Shown here one piece after another: positions 25,672 through 36,719 of a stretch of 64,000 bases of DNA. The stretch's first letter is position 1. Every line of letters begins with the position of its first letter. The notes below the pieces were generated by a model. It ran no database searches and was not told the origin of the DNA. It saw only the letters and a list, made by a program, of their open reading frames with translations. Position numbers and translations under genes: made by a program. The stretch comes from Phaeosaccion multiseriatum. Taxonomy: Eukaryota > Ochrophyta, other classes. The stretch is from assembly GCA_965112735.1 (NCBI GenBank), contig OZ218950.1:4154001-4218000 (forward strand). Reading direction: 5' to 3'.

Positions 25672-26732
25672 GTGTGCGTGTGTGTGCTTGTGCTTGCCAA
25701 GTTGTTTTTGTGCTTTTCTCTGTCTCAAAGTCTTTTGCCCGCTACGGACGCTTCCTCTCCTCCTCCTCCTCCTCCTCCTCCCTTGCGGCCCATCCTTAGG
25801 ACAAAGGCCAGGGGGAGAGAAGGACCGCACACTCTTCCTCAGAGACCTCGCTGTTTAACATGGAGGTGAGTCAGTGGGACAGGGAGAGTGAAAGTATGTC
25901 CACACCTCACACGCCACACGTCTCTCTTTCTCTTGTCTCTCTCCTCTCCTCTGCCCTTCTCTGCTGGGTGACCTTCCTCTTCTCTTCTCTGCTCCTCCTC
26001 TTCCTCCCTCCTCCTCATCCCCCTCCTCCTCCTCCTCCTCCTCCTCCTCCTCCTCCTCCTCCTCCTCCTCCTCCTCCTCCTCCTCCTCCTCCTCCTCTTC
26101 CTCCTCCTCCTCCTCAGGTGGTGGTGGGCAAGTCAGTGGAGTCTCGTGGAGTCAATGCAGAGGCCCGTCCCAAGGGAGTGAGCCCTCGCCGCTACACAGG
26201 CAGGAACCACCCCCCGCTTGAGTACCCTTTTCAATCAGCGGACTCTACCCAGGCGTCCGCGATCCCGCACCCTCCTCCAAATCTCTCCCCCTTCACCGTA
26301 CATCCGGTTGTGCCGGCGGCGGTGGGAGGGTCGGCAGCAGGAGAAGGGTCGGAACCCGTAGGAGCATCGGTGGTAGCGTCAGGGGCGTTTGCACCAGACG
26401 CACCAGGTGGTCATACGGACGTACCTGTGAATACTAAGGAGGCTATACCTACTCTCGGAGGCCTGGACATGCGCCCTCAGCGAGGGATGCTGAGGCAGCA
26501 AGCGGGCTTGTCTTCAGGCCTATCGTCGCTGGCCGCCACCGGCAACGCCACTGGAGCTCCTCCTCCTCCTCCTGCTCCTCTTCTTCTTCCTCCTCCTCCT
26601 CAGACAGAGATGGACAAGCCCCTTCCTATCAGCGGCGGCGCTGGAGGGGGGGCAGGCGAGGGGGCGCTGCTCAAGAGAGTCTTTAAGAGCACGGGGGGGC
26701 TGGGGGCGCTGCTGCTCGGGGGGAGAAAGTAG
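11303..26732 (+). CDS. TPS: Trehalose-6-phosphate synthase/phosphatase-like protein (class II type), giant
   Basis: Exons: 11303-11666, 11998-12613, 12809-12977, 13397-13666, 13861-13959, 14296-14430, 14922-14986, 15226-15392, 15621-15763, 16334-16469, 16658-16909, 17169-17299, 17443-17571, 18160-18255, 18631-20174, 20428-22204, 23097-23535, 23904-25145, 25452-25579, 25800-25865, 26118-26732. They total 8583 nt (2860 aa) and every junction phase matches. The GT20 domain (about aa 240-700) has LLLVSRRLP, VLWVGWPG, TMLWPMFH, IWVHDYHLMMLPQ, FFLHLPFPSSEIYR, GIFPVGID and RDGMNTVPFEY. The phosphatase-like part follows (about aa 722-950, motif IV near 1455, CTVG motif near 2576) with two huge low-complexity insertions. 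The nucleotide-sugar Arg of GVDRLD is Asn (GVDNLDATKG) and the phosphatase Asp residues are missing. This resembles plant class II TPS, mostly regulatory rather than catalytic. Donor of exon 1 (GTTGGT) is weak, so the first 120 residues are least certain. Confidence 0.88.
14450..14905 (+). repeat. Intronic minisatellite (about 20-40 nt units) in the trehalose gene
   Basis: Irregular tandem copies of GAGGTATAGAGGTCTATGTA and variants (GATGTCGTGGGTATATAG, GGTCGATGGGTATGGAG) fill intron 6 between exons 14296-14430 and 14922-14986. The unit order varies, suggesting higher-order expansion. No coding potential is claimed. Confidence 0.85.
15935..16325 (+). repeat. Intronic tandem repeat rich in CCCCATA/CCCTATA
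   Basis: About four diverged copies of a roughly 100-nt unit (ATTATACCCCATATACCCCATACAT, then GTACTATGTACTCCATAG) occupy intron 9 up to the 3' splice site at 16333. Confidence 0.8.
17775..18140 (+). repeat. (CT)n tract at the end of a trehalose-gene intron
   Basis: A long pyrimidine run, TCTC broken by CCC every few units, directly precedes the 3' splice site at 18159 and acts as an oversized polypyrimidine tract. The following intron (18256-18630) begins with a (GT)n/(GAGT)n run at about 18265-18425. Confidence 0.85.
22205..23070 (+). repeat. Composite intronic microsatellites: (GTAT)n, 34-nt pyrimidine unit, (CA)n
   Basis: One intron (22205-23096) of the trehalose gene starts with GTATGTATG expanded to about 22470. 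It then has roughly eight copies of a CTTCCTCTTGCTTCTATCTC-type unit (about 22540-22815), and then (CA)n at 22984-23070 before the acceptor at 23096. Confidence 0.88.
23709..23787 (+). repeat. (GTT)n microsatellite in the intron 23536-23903
   Basis: About 26 GTT units. A similar run occurs in another intron of the same gene at about 17091-17158. Confidence 0.92.
26023..26116 (+). repeat. (CTC)n tract forming the polypyrimidine tract of the last intron
   Basis: About 30 CTC units end exactly at the CAG acceptor used by the last exon at 26118. Confidence 0.9.
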
Positions 26733-27561
26733 TGGAGGAGATGCATCATACGATGGGAAAGGTACATAGATGGATAGGTACGTAGGTACGTAGGTAGGTA
26801 CGTAGGGTACGTAGGTAGGCAACACAAATGACGCAACAAATGTTAAATTGTACATTGATATTTTAATTTTATTGGTAATAGAAAAGGAAGGAAGAGATGA
26901 GGTCGAGGGCGAGCGGGCCTTTCCGAGGGTGCTGTTGTGGGTGTATGTGCGTGAGTCTCGATGAGTCAGTATCCACCCCGCAGACCTACGGAGGAACAGC
27001 GCGGAGAATGGAAGAGGGAAGAGTCCTAAGGCCGAAGGTGTGAGAGGGAGTGAGAGGGAAGAGTCCTAAGGCCGAAGGTGTGAGAGGGAGTGAGAGGGAA
27101 GTGAGAGGGAAGAGTCTTAAGGTCGAAGGTGTGGGTGGGTGCGCTCTTGCCGACGTGCGTGTATTCACTCTCTCTTCTGTATGTAAGCATATGTATGTAT
27201 GAAGTATGTATGTGTGTGGACACTTCTCCAACAACAAACACTCACCGAGACAGCACACATATCTTATGAGACCCGCAAGTGAGGCCAGCAAGAAGGGAAG
27301 AGCGACAGAGCACAGCGGCACAAGCCGCACCCGCACTCGCTCTCTCTTCCACTCCACGAGCTCAGCTCACAAGCCAGGCCACTTCCCTTCCTCCCTCATC
27401 GGACAGTACAAACGCCATTACCCTCCCACACACGCACGCACATGCACGCACGCACGCACACAAAATAAAAACAAATCACAACAATCCTGTTCGCCGTGGA
27501 CAAAATATACAAAACAACACGACTTCATTCATTCATTCATTCATTCCTGCGCCTCCTCAGC
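26733..27561. other. Convergent 3' intergenic region
   Basis: Lies between the stop of the trehalose gene and the stop of the CM1 gene. An AT-rich stretch at about 26840-26885 (TTTTAATTTTATTGG) may be a polyadenylation region. A direct repeat of about 40 nt (GAAGAGTCCTAAGGCCGAAG units) occurs at 27008-27130, and GTA(C/G) and CGCACGCA runs lie nearby. No convincing gene. Confidence 0.6.
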
Positions 27562-28597
27562 TCAGGAGTGCTCCCACGTCGAAGAAAGGGGCACGTGCCG
27601 TGTCTGCAAAGTGACATGGCTGCTGGTACCCTCTCCTCCTCCTCCTCCTCCTCCTCCTCCTCCTCGCTTCGCTGCTGCTGCTGCTGCTGCCTCTCCTCCC
27701 GGCGCCGCACCACAACCCGGAAGCTCCTCCCCCTCCCCCCCTCTCTTTCCGTGCAGCAAGGCGGCGGGCATGGGTGCGTCTTCGCCCCTCGCTGAGTTGT
27801 AAAGGGAGGTACCGCCCAGGGGGGTGCGGTGCCGCCGCCGCTCCGCCCGCTCCAAAGAATGATCCTGGGAACGATCCTGGAGGATACTGTGACTGCTGTG
27901 ACTGTGACTTCCCATATGATTGCCCCTGCCCCTGCTGCTGATGCTACTGCTGATGCTACTGGTGCTGCTGCAGTGCTTCGGCTGCTGCTGTTGCTGCTGT
28001 TTCGAGACGGCCTGGCTGTGGCTGTGGCTGTGGCTGTGGCTGTGGCGGTAGCTCCCTCCCCCTCCTGCGTGTGCGTGTTGCGATGATGGGCTGGCAGCGG
28101 CGCCGTGATGCACAGCGATGCACAGTGTGTGTGTTACGGGAGTCAAGGGAGAGGGGTGATACGATTGCAGACGTGAGACAGACAGACAGACAGACAGACA
28201 GTGTTTGCGAATATGTACCCAGCTACGCAACGCACGCACCCACACTCCCTCACACTGACTCACCCCACGTCATTCTCCTTGCTGTTACTGCTGCTGCTGC
28301 CCCCCTTGGTCCAAGCATGGTTTCTCTCTCGCTCTCTCCTACCGCCGTCTGTACAACTGCTGCTCTCTCTCTCCCTCCTGCCGTCGTCTGCCTCATTACC
28401 GTGTTGGTACCTCCCCCCCTCCTCGCCAAGGCCAGGGCCGTAAGAAGGCCTATTGAGCACCGCGGGGGGGGGGGCAGAGTCGTGTGGGCCAAAGTCTACG
28501 GCTCCCGTCACTACACTCGAGCGACTCGCCTGCCCCTGCCCCTGCCCCTGCGCCATTCCTCGGAGCTCAGCAGCTTCGTCTGGACAGCAAGTACATG

Positions 28598-28641
<44 letters not shown>

Positions 28642-31600
28642 AGGGAGGCAGACAGACAGACAGAGCACACGTGAGACAGAGACGGGACGGGACGTGCACA
28701 GGGTGCATAGTGGGAGCCTGAATTTGTCCCTCGAGGAGAGAGGGAGTGAAGAGCCAACACACCAACACGCCAACACGCCAACACGAAAGCGGCGTTCACG
28801 TGTGACAGCAACAGTTTCACGCGTTTGCCGTCCTTCCCTTCCAGGGAGGAGCCGTCGTCCTTGCTCAGCGCAACGCACGCACACACATACACACACGCAT
28901 GCACACGCACGCACGCACGCACGCACGACCACGCACCTGGGGTGCTGCTGGCTCTGCCTCCTCGCTCCCTCGACGCGCGCATTCTCCTCTCATGGTCCAG
29001 TTTGCGCTTCAGGAACAGGTCCTGCCGCTCCACTTTGTCTGTGAACGGATGTAAGTGCGTATGTCAGAATGGAGACAAGAGAAGACAGATGATCAAGTAG
29101 GCAGGGGCGTCAGGTGGGGGGGGGGGGAGGGGGGTGGAGCGTTTCGTTTGACCCAAAGTAACTACACAACGAACAAACGAATACACTAACGAAGTATAGT
29201 AACGAACCTTTGAGCTCGGCGACTTGCAGCTCGGTGTGCTTCAAGCTGACCACCTTCTCCTTGCATCTCAGGAGCTCTCTTTCCGAGTCGGCAAGCTCCT
29301 CTTTCAGGCGCATCATCACACGCTGGTCGGTCTGGTGATTGGTGGGGAGAGAGGACAAATGAGAGAACGGCAGGGAAGGAGAGGGAGGAGGGAAGGGAGG
29401 GAAGGGAGAGAGGGAGAGGAAGAGGGAGAGAATCACTCACCCTCTTGCGTGTGTCGCTCTTCCTCTCCCCCTCTGCGAAGGCCTTCTTGAGGCCCTCTTT
29501 GTGCGTGAGAAGCTCGTCTCGCTCTCTCTGCAGCTTCGAGGCCCGCGTCTCTCCGTCCTCGGCCCTACTCAGCAAGCGCTTGTTCTCCCCTGCGGTAGAT
29601 CGATCAATCGGCGGCCGGTGGATGGCAGTGAATGGTTAGTCGATGGATGACAGTCGAGGGTCCAGGTTATGCAGGAGCAACACTGCCTCACTGCCTGACT
29701 CACGCACTCACTCACTCATCCACTCACTCACCCTCAAGCTCGGTGATGATGCGCTTTGTCTTGGCCTCTGCGTTGTGCACATCCCTTCGGACCGCGTTGC
29801 TTCGGCTCACCTCCTCCATCAGCCTGGGGATTGATTATTAACGGGGGAGGTTAAGGAAGGCCATTGAGGGGTATCGTGGGCTGACGGGGGGGGGTTGGGG
29901 AGGACTATTGAAGGGTATGGAGGGTTGACGGGGAGGGGTTGAGGGGGACTATTTAGGGGTTATCGAGGGTTAAGGGGGACTATTTAGGGGTTATCGAGGG
30001 TTAAGGGGGACTATTTAGGGGTTATCGAGGGTTAAGGGGGACTATTTAGGGGTTATCGAGGGTTAAGGGGGACTATTTAGGGGTTATCGAGGGTTAAGGG
30101 GGACTAATTAGGGGTTATCGAGGGTTAAGGGGGACTATTTAGGGGTTATCGAGGGGATGCACGGTGCCACGGGAGGGAGGGAGGGAGGAGGAGAGGGGCG
30201 TGTGAAGGGGTAGCGGTGGAGTGGGGTGGAGGGTGGAGGGTGGAGGGTGTGACAAGGAGGCATGGAGGCATGGCCTGTACGTGTCTTCTCTTTCTCTTCT
30301 CTCCCATCCTCACTCACTTGTCCTGGATGGCCTTGGTCTCTGCAATGTGCTTCGATCTCTCGCTCTGCACCAGCAGCTGCAGACTGCCAATCTGCTCGTG
30401 CTGCTCAGACATTTTGTCGTTGCTCTCCTGGTGTGCTTTCTCATGGGCGGCCGTTGCTTCCCGGAGCTTTCCCTCAGCGGTGAGAAGCTTGGTGGAGAGC
30501 GCCGCTCCCTGCTGGCGGAGGGTCTGGCAAAGGCTCTCGCTGGTGTGCAGCAGCTGTGGCCAATCGAATTGGTGTGTTGACCAATCGAGCGAGGCATCGA
30601 GTCAGTCAGTCAGTCAGTCAGTCAGCCAGTCAGTCATCGACAGATGCGGTGAGAGACAATCCAAAAACGAGTGGAGGGGAGCGGATGGGCAGCGAGCGAG
30701 CGTTACAACGGCGGGGGCGGGCGGGTGGTAGGGGGGGGGGGGGGGCAGGTGAGGGAGTGAGGAACCCTGAGACAGATGGAAGTTCGCAAGTCATCTGCTC
30801 AGAGGGAGGGAGTGGACTAACGTGGGGGGGGGGGAGTAAGGGAGGGGACCGCCTGACTAAGTGACTGCCTGACTGACTGACTGACTGACTGACTGACTGA
30901 CCTCCTGTTTGTCAGCGACTTTTGAGGTGAGGCCACGGACGTCCTTAGCGAGGAGAGCATTCTCCCGTCGGAGGGTAGTCACCACGCTCTTCTCGTGCTG
31001 AGAGGGAGGACAAGACAAGAGAGGACAAGAGGGAAGGGCAGGGGGGCAGCAGGGGGACGGAAGGGGTGAATGCTCTGTGCCGTGAGGACATTGTATCCAG
31101 CCTCCCCTCCCTCACTCAGCAGCACCACCATGTAGGATGGTGGGGAGGGCAATGTGCCTGTGACTGGAGCCTATCCCCGCGAGAGGGCTTTGGTTCGGTT
31201 TGCGGTGTGGGTGCGCGTGCGTGCATGCGTGCAGAGCGCAAGAAGATTGGGAGAGGAGGAGTCCTGTACCCCTAACCTTGCCAACATGCCATCTGTGACA
31301 CCCACCCACACACCTTGACCATCCTCTCGAGCTCGTGCTTCTGCTCCGTGGCCTGTTCGAAGAGCTGTCGCCGCTTAGTCACTGCGCGGTCCTTCTCTCT
31401 CTCCATGTCGGCCAACTCCAGGCGGAGGTTGCTGACGGCGGCCTTTTCGCTCGTGACATCGAGTTGCAGGGCGGCGCGTTCGCTTCGCAGCCTCTCTGCC
31501 TCGGCCCTGGACAGAGACAGCTCCTACGTGGTGATGATGATGATAATGATGATGATGATAATGATGATGATGAAGATGATGGTGATGATGATGATGATGG

Positions 31601-33340
31601 TGGTGGTGATGATGATGACAATGATGATGATGATGATGATGATGATGGTGATGGTGATGATGATGATGGTGATGATGATGGTGATGATGATGATGATGAT
31701 GATGGTGGTGATGATGATGATGACGATGACGATGATGATGGTGGTGATGATGACGTGATGATGATCACGATGGTGATGATGATGATGGTGATGATGATGA
31801 TGGTGATGATGGTGGTGATGATGGTGGTGATGATGACGGTGGTGATGATGACGATGGTGGTGATGATGATGATGACGATGATGATGACGATGATGATGAT
31901 GACGATGATGATGATGTGTCGGGTCATAAGAGGAGATGAGATTGGACAGGGACAGAGAGAAAGGCAAAGGAACAGGGGCACGCAGGACACACACAACACA
32001 CAGACAAAGCCATTGCAATTGCCATTGGGTACCAAGAGAGTGAGGGGAGATACGGTACGGTACTGTACGGTACGGGGCTCAGTGCGATGCGAGCAGCGGC
32101 CCAACTGCACTGACCTCGGCGGCCCGGCGCTGCTCCTTCTCCAAGAGGAGGCTAGCAGCGTCCCTCTCTCTCTCTCGCTCCTCGGTGTGCCGCTTCCTCT
32201 CGCTCTCCAGCTCGGCCTCGGCCGCGGCAAGGCTGCTGTCCATCGCTTGCTGCAAGCGAATGTGCTCCACCTTTCCCTCCTGCACCTGGGGAAGAGCGAG
32301 ATGGCGGGGGGAAAGGAAGAGAGAAAGAGAGAGTACGAGAGTCAGAGAGAATGGCCAGAGGGCTGGAGAGAGAGAGCGGGAAGAGAAGAACTTGGGGCGG
32401 GGGGGGGGGTCAGGCCTGATCGCTTCGAGCGTAGCTGAAGGGGAGGGAAGGGCGACTGGAGTCAATGTGTGTTGTGTAAGATGGCGTTCCTACTTGCCTT
32501 TGTGTCAAGCTCAGCGGCTCTGGCCTTCTCCTTGGCCAGCCTCTTGTCCGTGTCTCGGAGGGTGCGACTCAGCTTGTGGTTCGTCTCCTGTGAGCCCGAC
32601 AGATACGATACATGACAAAGACAACACACACACACGCACATACAAAACAGACAGGTAGACAGACAGACGGAGACGGAGACGGACACGAAAAACGGGAGGG
32701 AAGGGGTGGGGATGGATGGGTGTGTGGTTGGCGTGAGGTGACAGTCTGTCCCCCGGCAGCTTGAGAGGGCTGGCGATACGGGCATACGGCGGCAGAACGT
32801 GGTGTGAAGAGGTCTGGTTCAGTCGCCCCCTTGTGCCACACACACACAAGCCCCTGGAAAGCTGTGGTCGCTGTGGCTCGCACGGCGGTGCGGAGCACCG
32901 CCACAAGGGCGTGGGTGTGCGTGTGTGCCTTGCGTCACGCACAAGCAACTTACCAAACAAGCCAACACCCCACGACCCACACCCAAGAGTTCCCCCCCCC
33001 ACACACCCCCTCTCCCTATGAGCAGGGTCAATATACACTTGGCAGCGAAGAGCGATAAAAGTGTTTCACCCCCTCGCACCTTGTCCTCCGCATGCTTGTC
33101 GTTCATGGCCGCGATCTGATTCACAAACACGGCCAACTTCTCCTCTAGCCGTGCCTTCTCGCGCTCCCTATCGCGGATCTCCTGGTCCTTCTCTTCGATA
33201 GCATCGAGGAGCTGCTCTCCGTTCGTGCCCCCAGTGACGTTAGAGAGCTTTTCCTCCAACTGCTGAATCCGAAGCTTAAGGTTGAACACGCTCTCATCCT
33301 TCTCCTTCAGCGGCTGCGGAGACTTTAGCCCCCCCTCCAT
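27562..33340 (-). CDS. CM1 (centrosomin motif 1) coiled-coil protein
   Basis: Twelve exons on the minus strand: 33340-33080, 32587-32498, 32285-32115, 31523-31314, 30997-30902, 30553-30318, 29823-29732, 29589-29441, 29331-29208, 29038-28937, 28579-28400, 28064-27562. They sum to 2214 nt, 737 aa, with all phases matching. Near the N-terminus SPQPLKEKDESVFNLKLRIQ, continuing QLEEKL, matches the centrosomin N-terminal motif (Pfam Cnn_1N), whose family reads LKEQ...ENFxLKLRIxxLEExL. CM1 proteins (centrosomin, CDK5RAP2, Mto1, Spc110 relatives) bind and activate the gamma-tubulin ring complex at microtubule-organising centres. Most of the rest (residues about 30-520) is heptad-rich coiled coil. The tail is Ser/His/Gly-rich and low in complexity. 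The second intron uses a GC donor (AAG|GCAAGT at 32497). No clear CM2-like C-terminus is seen. Confidence 0.78.
29929..30155 (-). repeat. 31-nt minisatellite in a CM1-gene intron
   Basis: About seven near-identical units of plus-strand GGGTTAAGGGGGACTATTTA, continuing GGGGTTATCGA. They lie in the intron between exons 30553-30318 and 29823-29732. The copies differ at very few sites (for example TAATTA for TATTTA in one), implying recent homogenisation. Confidence 0.92.
31535..31918 (-). repeat. (GAT/ATC)n trinucleotide microsatellite in an intron
   Basis: About 380 bases of GATGAT broken by GGT and GAC variants, in the intron ending at the acceptor before exon 31523-31314. On the transcribed minus strand it reads (ATC)n. 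Confidence 0.93.
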
Positions 33341-34125
33341 CTTCCTTTAATGATCTCTTCTATACGTGACGAATGAAATGCCAAAAGGGGAGGTACCTGA
33401 CAAGAGGTCGAAAGAGCGTAAGTCAGGCAAGCGACTTCGACAGGAGCAGCAGGGAAGTCCACACATGAAGGACAGGATGGGGACGAAGAAGAGTAGGAGA
33501 GGGGTCAAAGCCGGATGCAGGAAGCCAGAGGGGAGGAAGAATGGCGGAAGCGCGTCGGCTTGGGAGAGGCCAGGGGCGCTGCTCTCCACGCTGTACAGCA
33601 CACGATACCAAGAATGTAGCTGTAAATCAAAGGATCAAAAGGAAAAACGATACTCCGCCCCCCTTACCCGCCCCGTCCAATAGTTTAGGAGACGGTATCC
33701 CGCGTGCTCCGTTCCTCTTTCTTACCTCTGTCCCCCCTTCTCTCTCCCACACCTCGTTGTCGAATCCCCCTTTCCCCAAACTTGCTCCCCGCCTTCCTTC
33801 CGAACAAACGGCTCCACGAGCTGGTGCTGATGCTGCCGGCGCTGGTCCTGCTGCTACTGCTGCTGCTGCTGCTCTCCTCTGGGCAGCGCCTCCAGTCAGA
33901 CAATTATTTAATCTGAGATGAGGGGAAAAGAGAAATCCAAACGGCATTTTTGGATGGCACCAGAAGGCGCCCTCCCACGACTGACCAAGTCGAATCCAAT
34001 CTCGACAATCGATATTTCAGTTACAGTCAGCCCATGACCCGCCGCCTAGGCTCTTGGCCTATTTATATGCCGCCGCCTAGGCAGCCTAGGCGGGCCGGAG
34101 GCTCGCGCGGCCTAGGGTCAACGGG

Positions 34126-34215
34126 TCAACCCCTGATACACTATCGCCCACGTTCTCGATAGCGCGCCGGCTGGCGCCGGCGATAGCGGATAGCGGATAG
34201 TGTATCAGGGGTTGA
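34126..34215. mobile_element. MITE-like palindromic element, copy 1
   Basis: 90 bp. The left end TCAACCCCTGATACACTATC and the right end GATAGTGTATCAGGGGTTGA are perfect 20-nt inverted repeats. The interior has CGATAGCG/CGGATAGCG units and the GGCGCC palindrome. The right flank is CTAGGG, and the same hexamer lies to the left after an 8-nt partial copy of the element end (TCAACGGG), consistent with a 6-bp target duplication. Confidence 0.8.
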
Positions 34216-34536
34216 CTAGGGCAGACGCCAGCCAACTAGGCGGACGGTGGGAGTGCCCAGAGTGCAAAGAGTAGCCAGTTTTATTGCATGGGATTGGAAG
34301 TGAGGAGTAGGGCCCTATGAGGAGTGCAGACCTGCAGGTGTGCTGCTACCCACTGGCTGGGCGGCGCCACGCACGCGCCCACGGTCACTGGGAGGCTGCC
34401 TAGAGGCGGGCTAGAGGCCGCCTAGGACTGAAAAGTGAGCGGCCTAGAGAAAAACCGCTAGTCTAGGCGTGCATGGGCCGGGCTGAGATATTCATACGTG
34501 CTCTCTGCTATCGATAGCATCATTAGCATAGCATCA

Positions 34537-34602
34537 GCCGGCGTGCTATCTGCTATCGGCTGGCGGCCGATGGCATGCTATCGAGAATGTGGTCGATAGC
34601 AC
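34537..34602. mobile_element. Degenerate, inverted copy of the palindromic element
   Basis: GCATGCTATCGAGAATGTGG followed by TCGATAGC closely matches the reverse complement of the left interior of the copy at 58007 (TTCTCGATAGCGCGCTATCG). Terminal repeats are not recognisable. Confidence 0.55.
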
Positions 34603-35014
34603 GTCTAGAGTCGAAAGTCGGTACAATAGGAGAAAGGAAGCAAACGATCGAAACGAAAACGAAGCTCCCCTCGCTCAACGGATCTCTACCAATTTGTTTA
34701 TACAATGCTATGTACACAGCAAGGTGTCTTCTTTTCTGGCTGGAGCCTTTCTCTTCTCCTTCCCCCCCGCGCATGCCTCTCTTCTTGTCTTTACCGCGGC
34801 CTCCCTCCTCTTCCGCAGCTTCTTCACGCACCACCCTCTGCAGGCGGTACGCTCAGCTCGCCCCGTGAAAGGTCAACTTGCATTGTGCCGAAACGTCGCC
34901 CATTTGAAACTGAAACTGTCTCAAAGATCATAATCTCTCTACGTGTTATGCATCTTAGAAGGGGGGCACAAAGGGGAGCATTGAGGACCGAGCAGCGGAG
35001 GTGAGGATACGGGC

Positions 35015-35637
35015 ATGAGCACAAGAGCAGGTACCGAGGACAGGGCGGCTGGCGAGGAGGGAGGAGGGGGCGGGGGGGCGCGAGGAGGGAACAGGAATAA
35101 CAGAAGGGCGCGGTGCGTCGTGGGAGGATGCGATGGCGAGTCGCTGGACGGGACGAACAGGTGCGCTGTGCATAGTAGCAACAGTCGAGGAGGAGCTGTG
35201 GGGCCGCCTGAGGAGGAGGGCGACGGGGGCTCGAGTCGGAATGGGCGTCAGTATCATCACCATCCCTACCACCCTCAGCAGCAGCAAGCCCAGCAACTGG
35301 CCCGGCAGCAGGCCCAGCAGCGCCAGCAGCACCAGCAGCACCAGCAGCACCAGCAACTTCAGGGGTATTTGCGACACCAGCAGTACCTGCAGCAGCAGCA
35401 GTTCCCACCACAGCAGTTCAGCCCGGCCCCCACGCAGTACTACTTCCCCTCCCCCGGGACAGGAGTGGCAGCAATGCTTTTCCCCCAGCCCTACCAACAC
35501 CCTCAGTACCTACACCACCAGGTCCAGGAACAGCAGCGCATGCAGGAAATGTTTTCACTGCATCAGCCTTATGGTCAACAGCTGCAGCCTCAGCGGTTTC
35601 CAGTGGCCCCACCATACCCGCCGCCACCCTTTCTTTT

Positions 35638-35690
<53 letters not shown>

Positions 35691-36593
35691 GGCTGGGGCT
35701 GCCTCACTCGCTGCCTCCGTTCCCGCTGCATTCGGCGGATCCCCAACATCTGATAACGCAGCCGCAGCTGCAGTATGGGCACATGCAGCACACTCCGCAG
35801 CACGTGCCGCAGCGGCCACAAGAGGAGCCCAAAGAGAAGAAGAATGGAACACGCTCTGTACTTCAAGACAAGGACGAAGAGCAGCAGCAGGCCCATCTTC
35901 CGCCCGGATCGGCTGCGAAGCGATGCAGACAGCCTGGATGCGAGAATCAGGCAGTCAAGGAGGGCGTCTGCGTACGGCACGGGGCCTCCGTGACTCGGTG
36001 CTCGGTGGCAGGGTGTGGCAAATACCCACAGCAGAACGGGGTCTGCGTCAGTCACGGGGCAGAGGTGCGACGGTGCCGTCACGAAGGGTGCGAGAAACAA
36101 GCTGTGCGGGGCGGCTCTTGCGTCAGACACGGCGCTGTGGACACGCGCTGCTCCTTCAAAGGGTGCAGAAAGATGGCGCGAGTGGGGCGGACCTGTCGGC
36201 TGCACGAGGGAAAGCCAACGCCTTGCCAGCGTCGACTCAAGAGGGGGCGTCACGTTGAGGGCAGTGCGGGGGCGAGCAGCTCTGAGGTGGGGTCCACACC
36301 GCTACCACCTCGAGCAGCAGCAACAGCAGCGGCGCGCATCGCAGCCTCTGCCTCCTCTGCCTCTGCTGCTGTCGGGGCGGATGCAGCCCCTTCCAACCGA
36401 GAGCTTGTTGAAGGGCATGCTTCGCTCGCTCAGGAAGGGGGAGGAGGCAGAGGAGACGTGGCTGCGAGGCCATCTTCCAGCGCTTCCTCTCTGACTGGTT
36501 CCACTAGCGGCAATAGCAGCAGCACGAGCAGTACCAACAGCAGCGTCCGTCGCCGCCGCAGGACGAGGCAAGAGTCCCCGCCGCCTGTGGGGG

Positions 36594-36629
<36 letters not shown>

Positions 36630-36683
36630 GGCAGGAGCAGAAGGAGGAGGAGGAGGAGGAGGAGCAGGAGCAGGAGCAGGAGG

Positions 36684-36719
<36 letters not shown>

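Larger units (their letters stand above)
33341..35014. other. Divergent intergenic region with transposon-like hairpins
   Basis: Separates the CM1 gene (minus) from the finger-protein gene (plus). On the minus strand 33947-33423 holds two open stretches joined by a plausible GT-AG intron, giving an Ala/Pro-rich hypothetical protein of about 155 aa; I do not trust it. From about 34030 to 34480 there are many CCTAGGC/GCCTAGG palindromes. Two members of the palindromic element family lie at 34126-34215 and 34537-34602. Confidence 0.5.

Noticed and set aside
29929-30155. CRISPR-like appearance of regularly spaced repeats (also 49566-49985)
   Set aside because: Units are head-to-tail without unique spacers, lie in spliced introns and the genome is eukaryotic.
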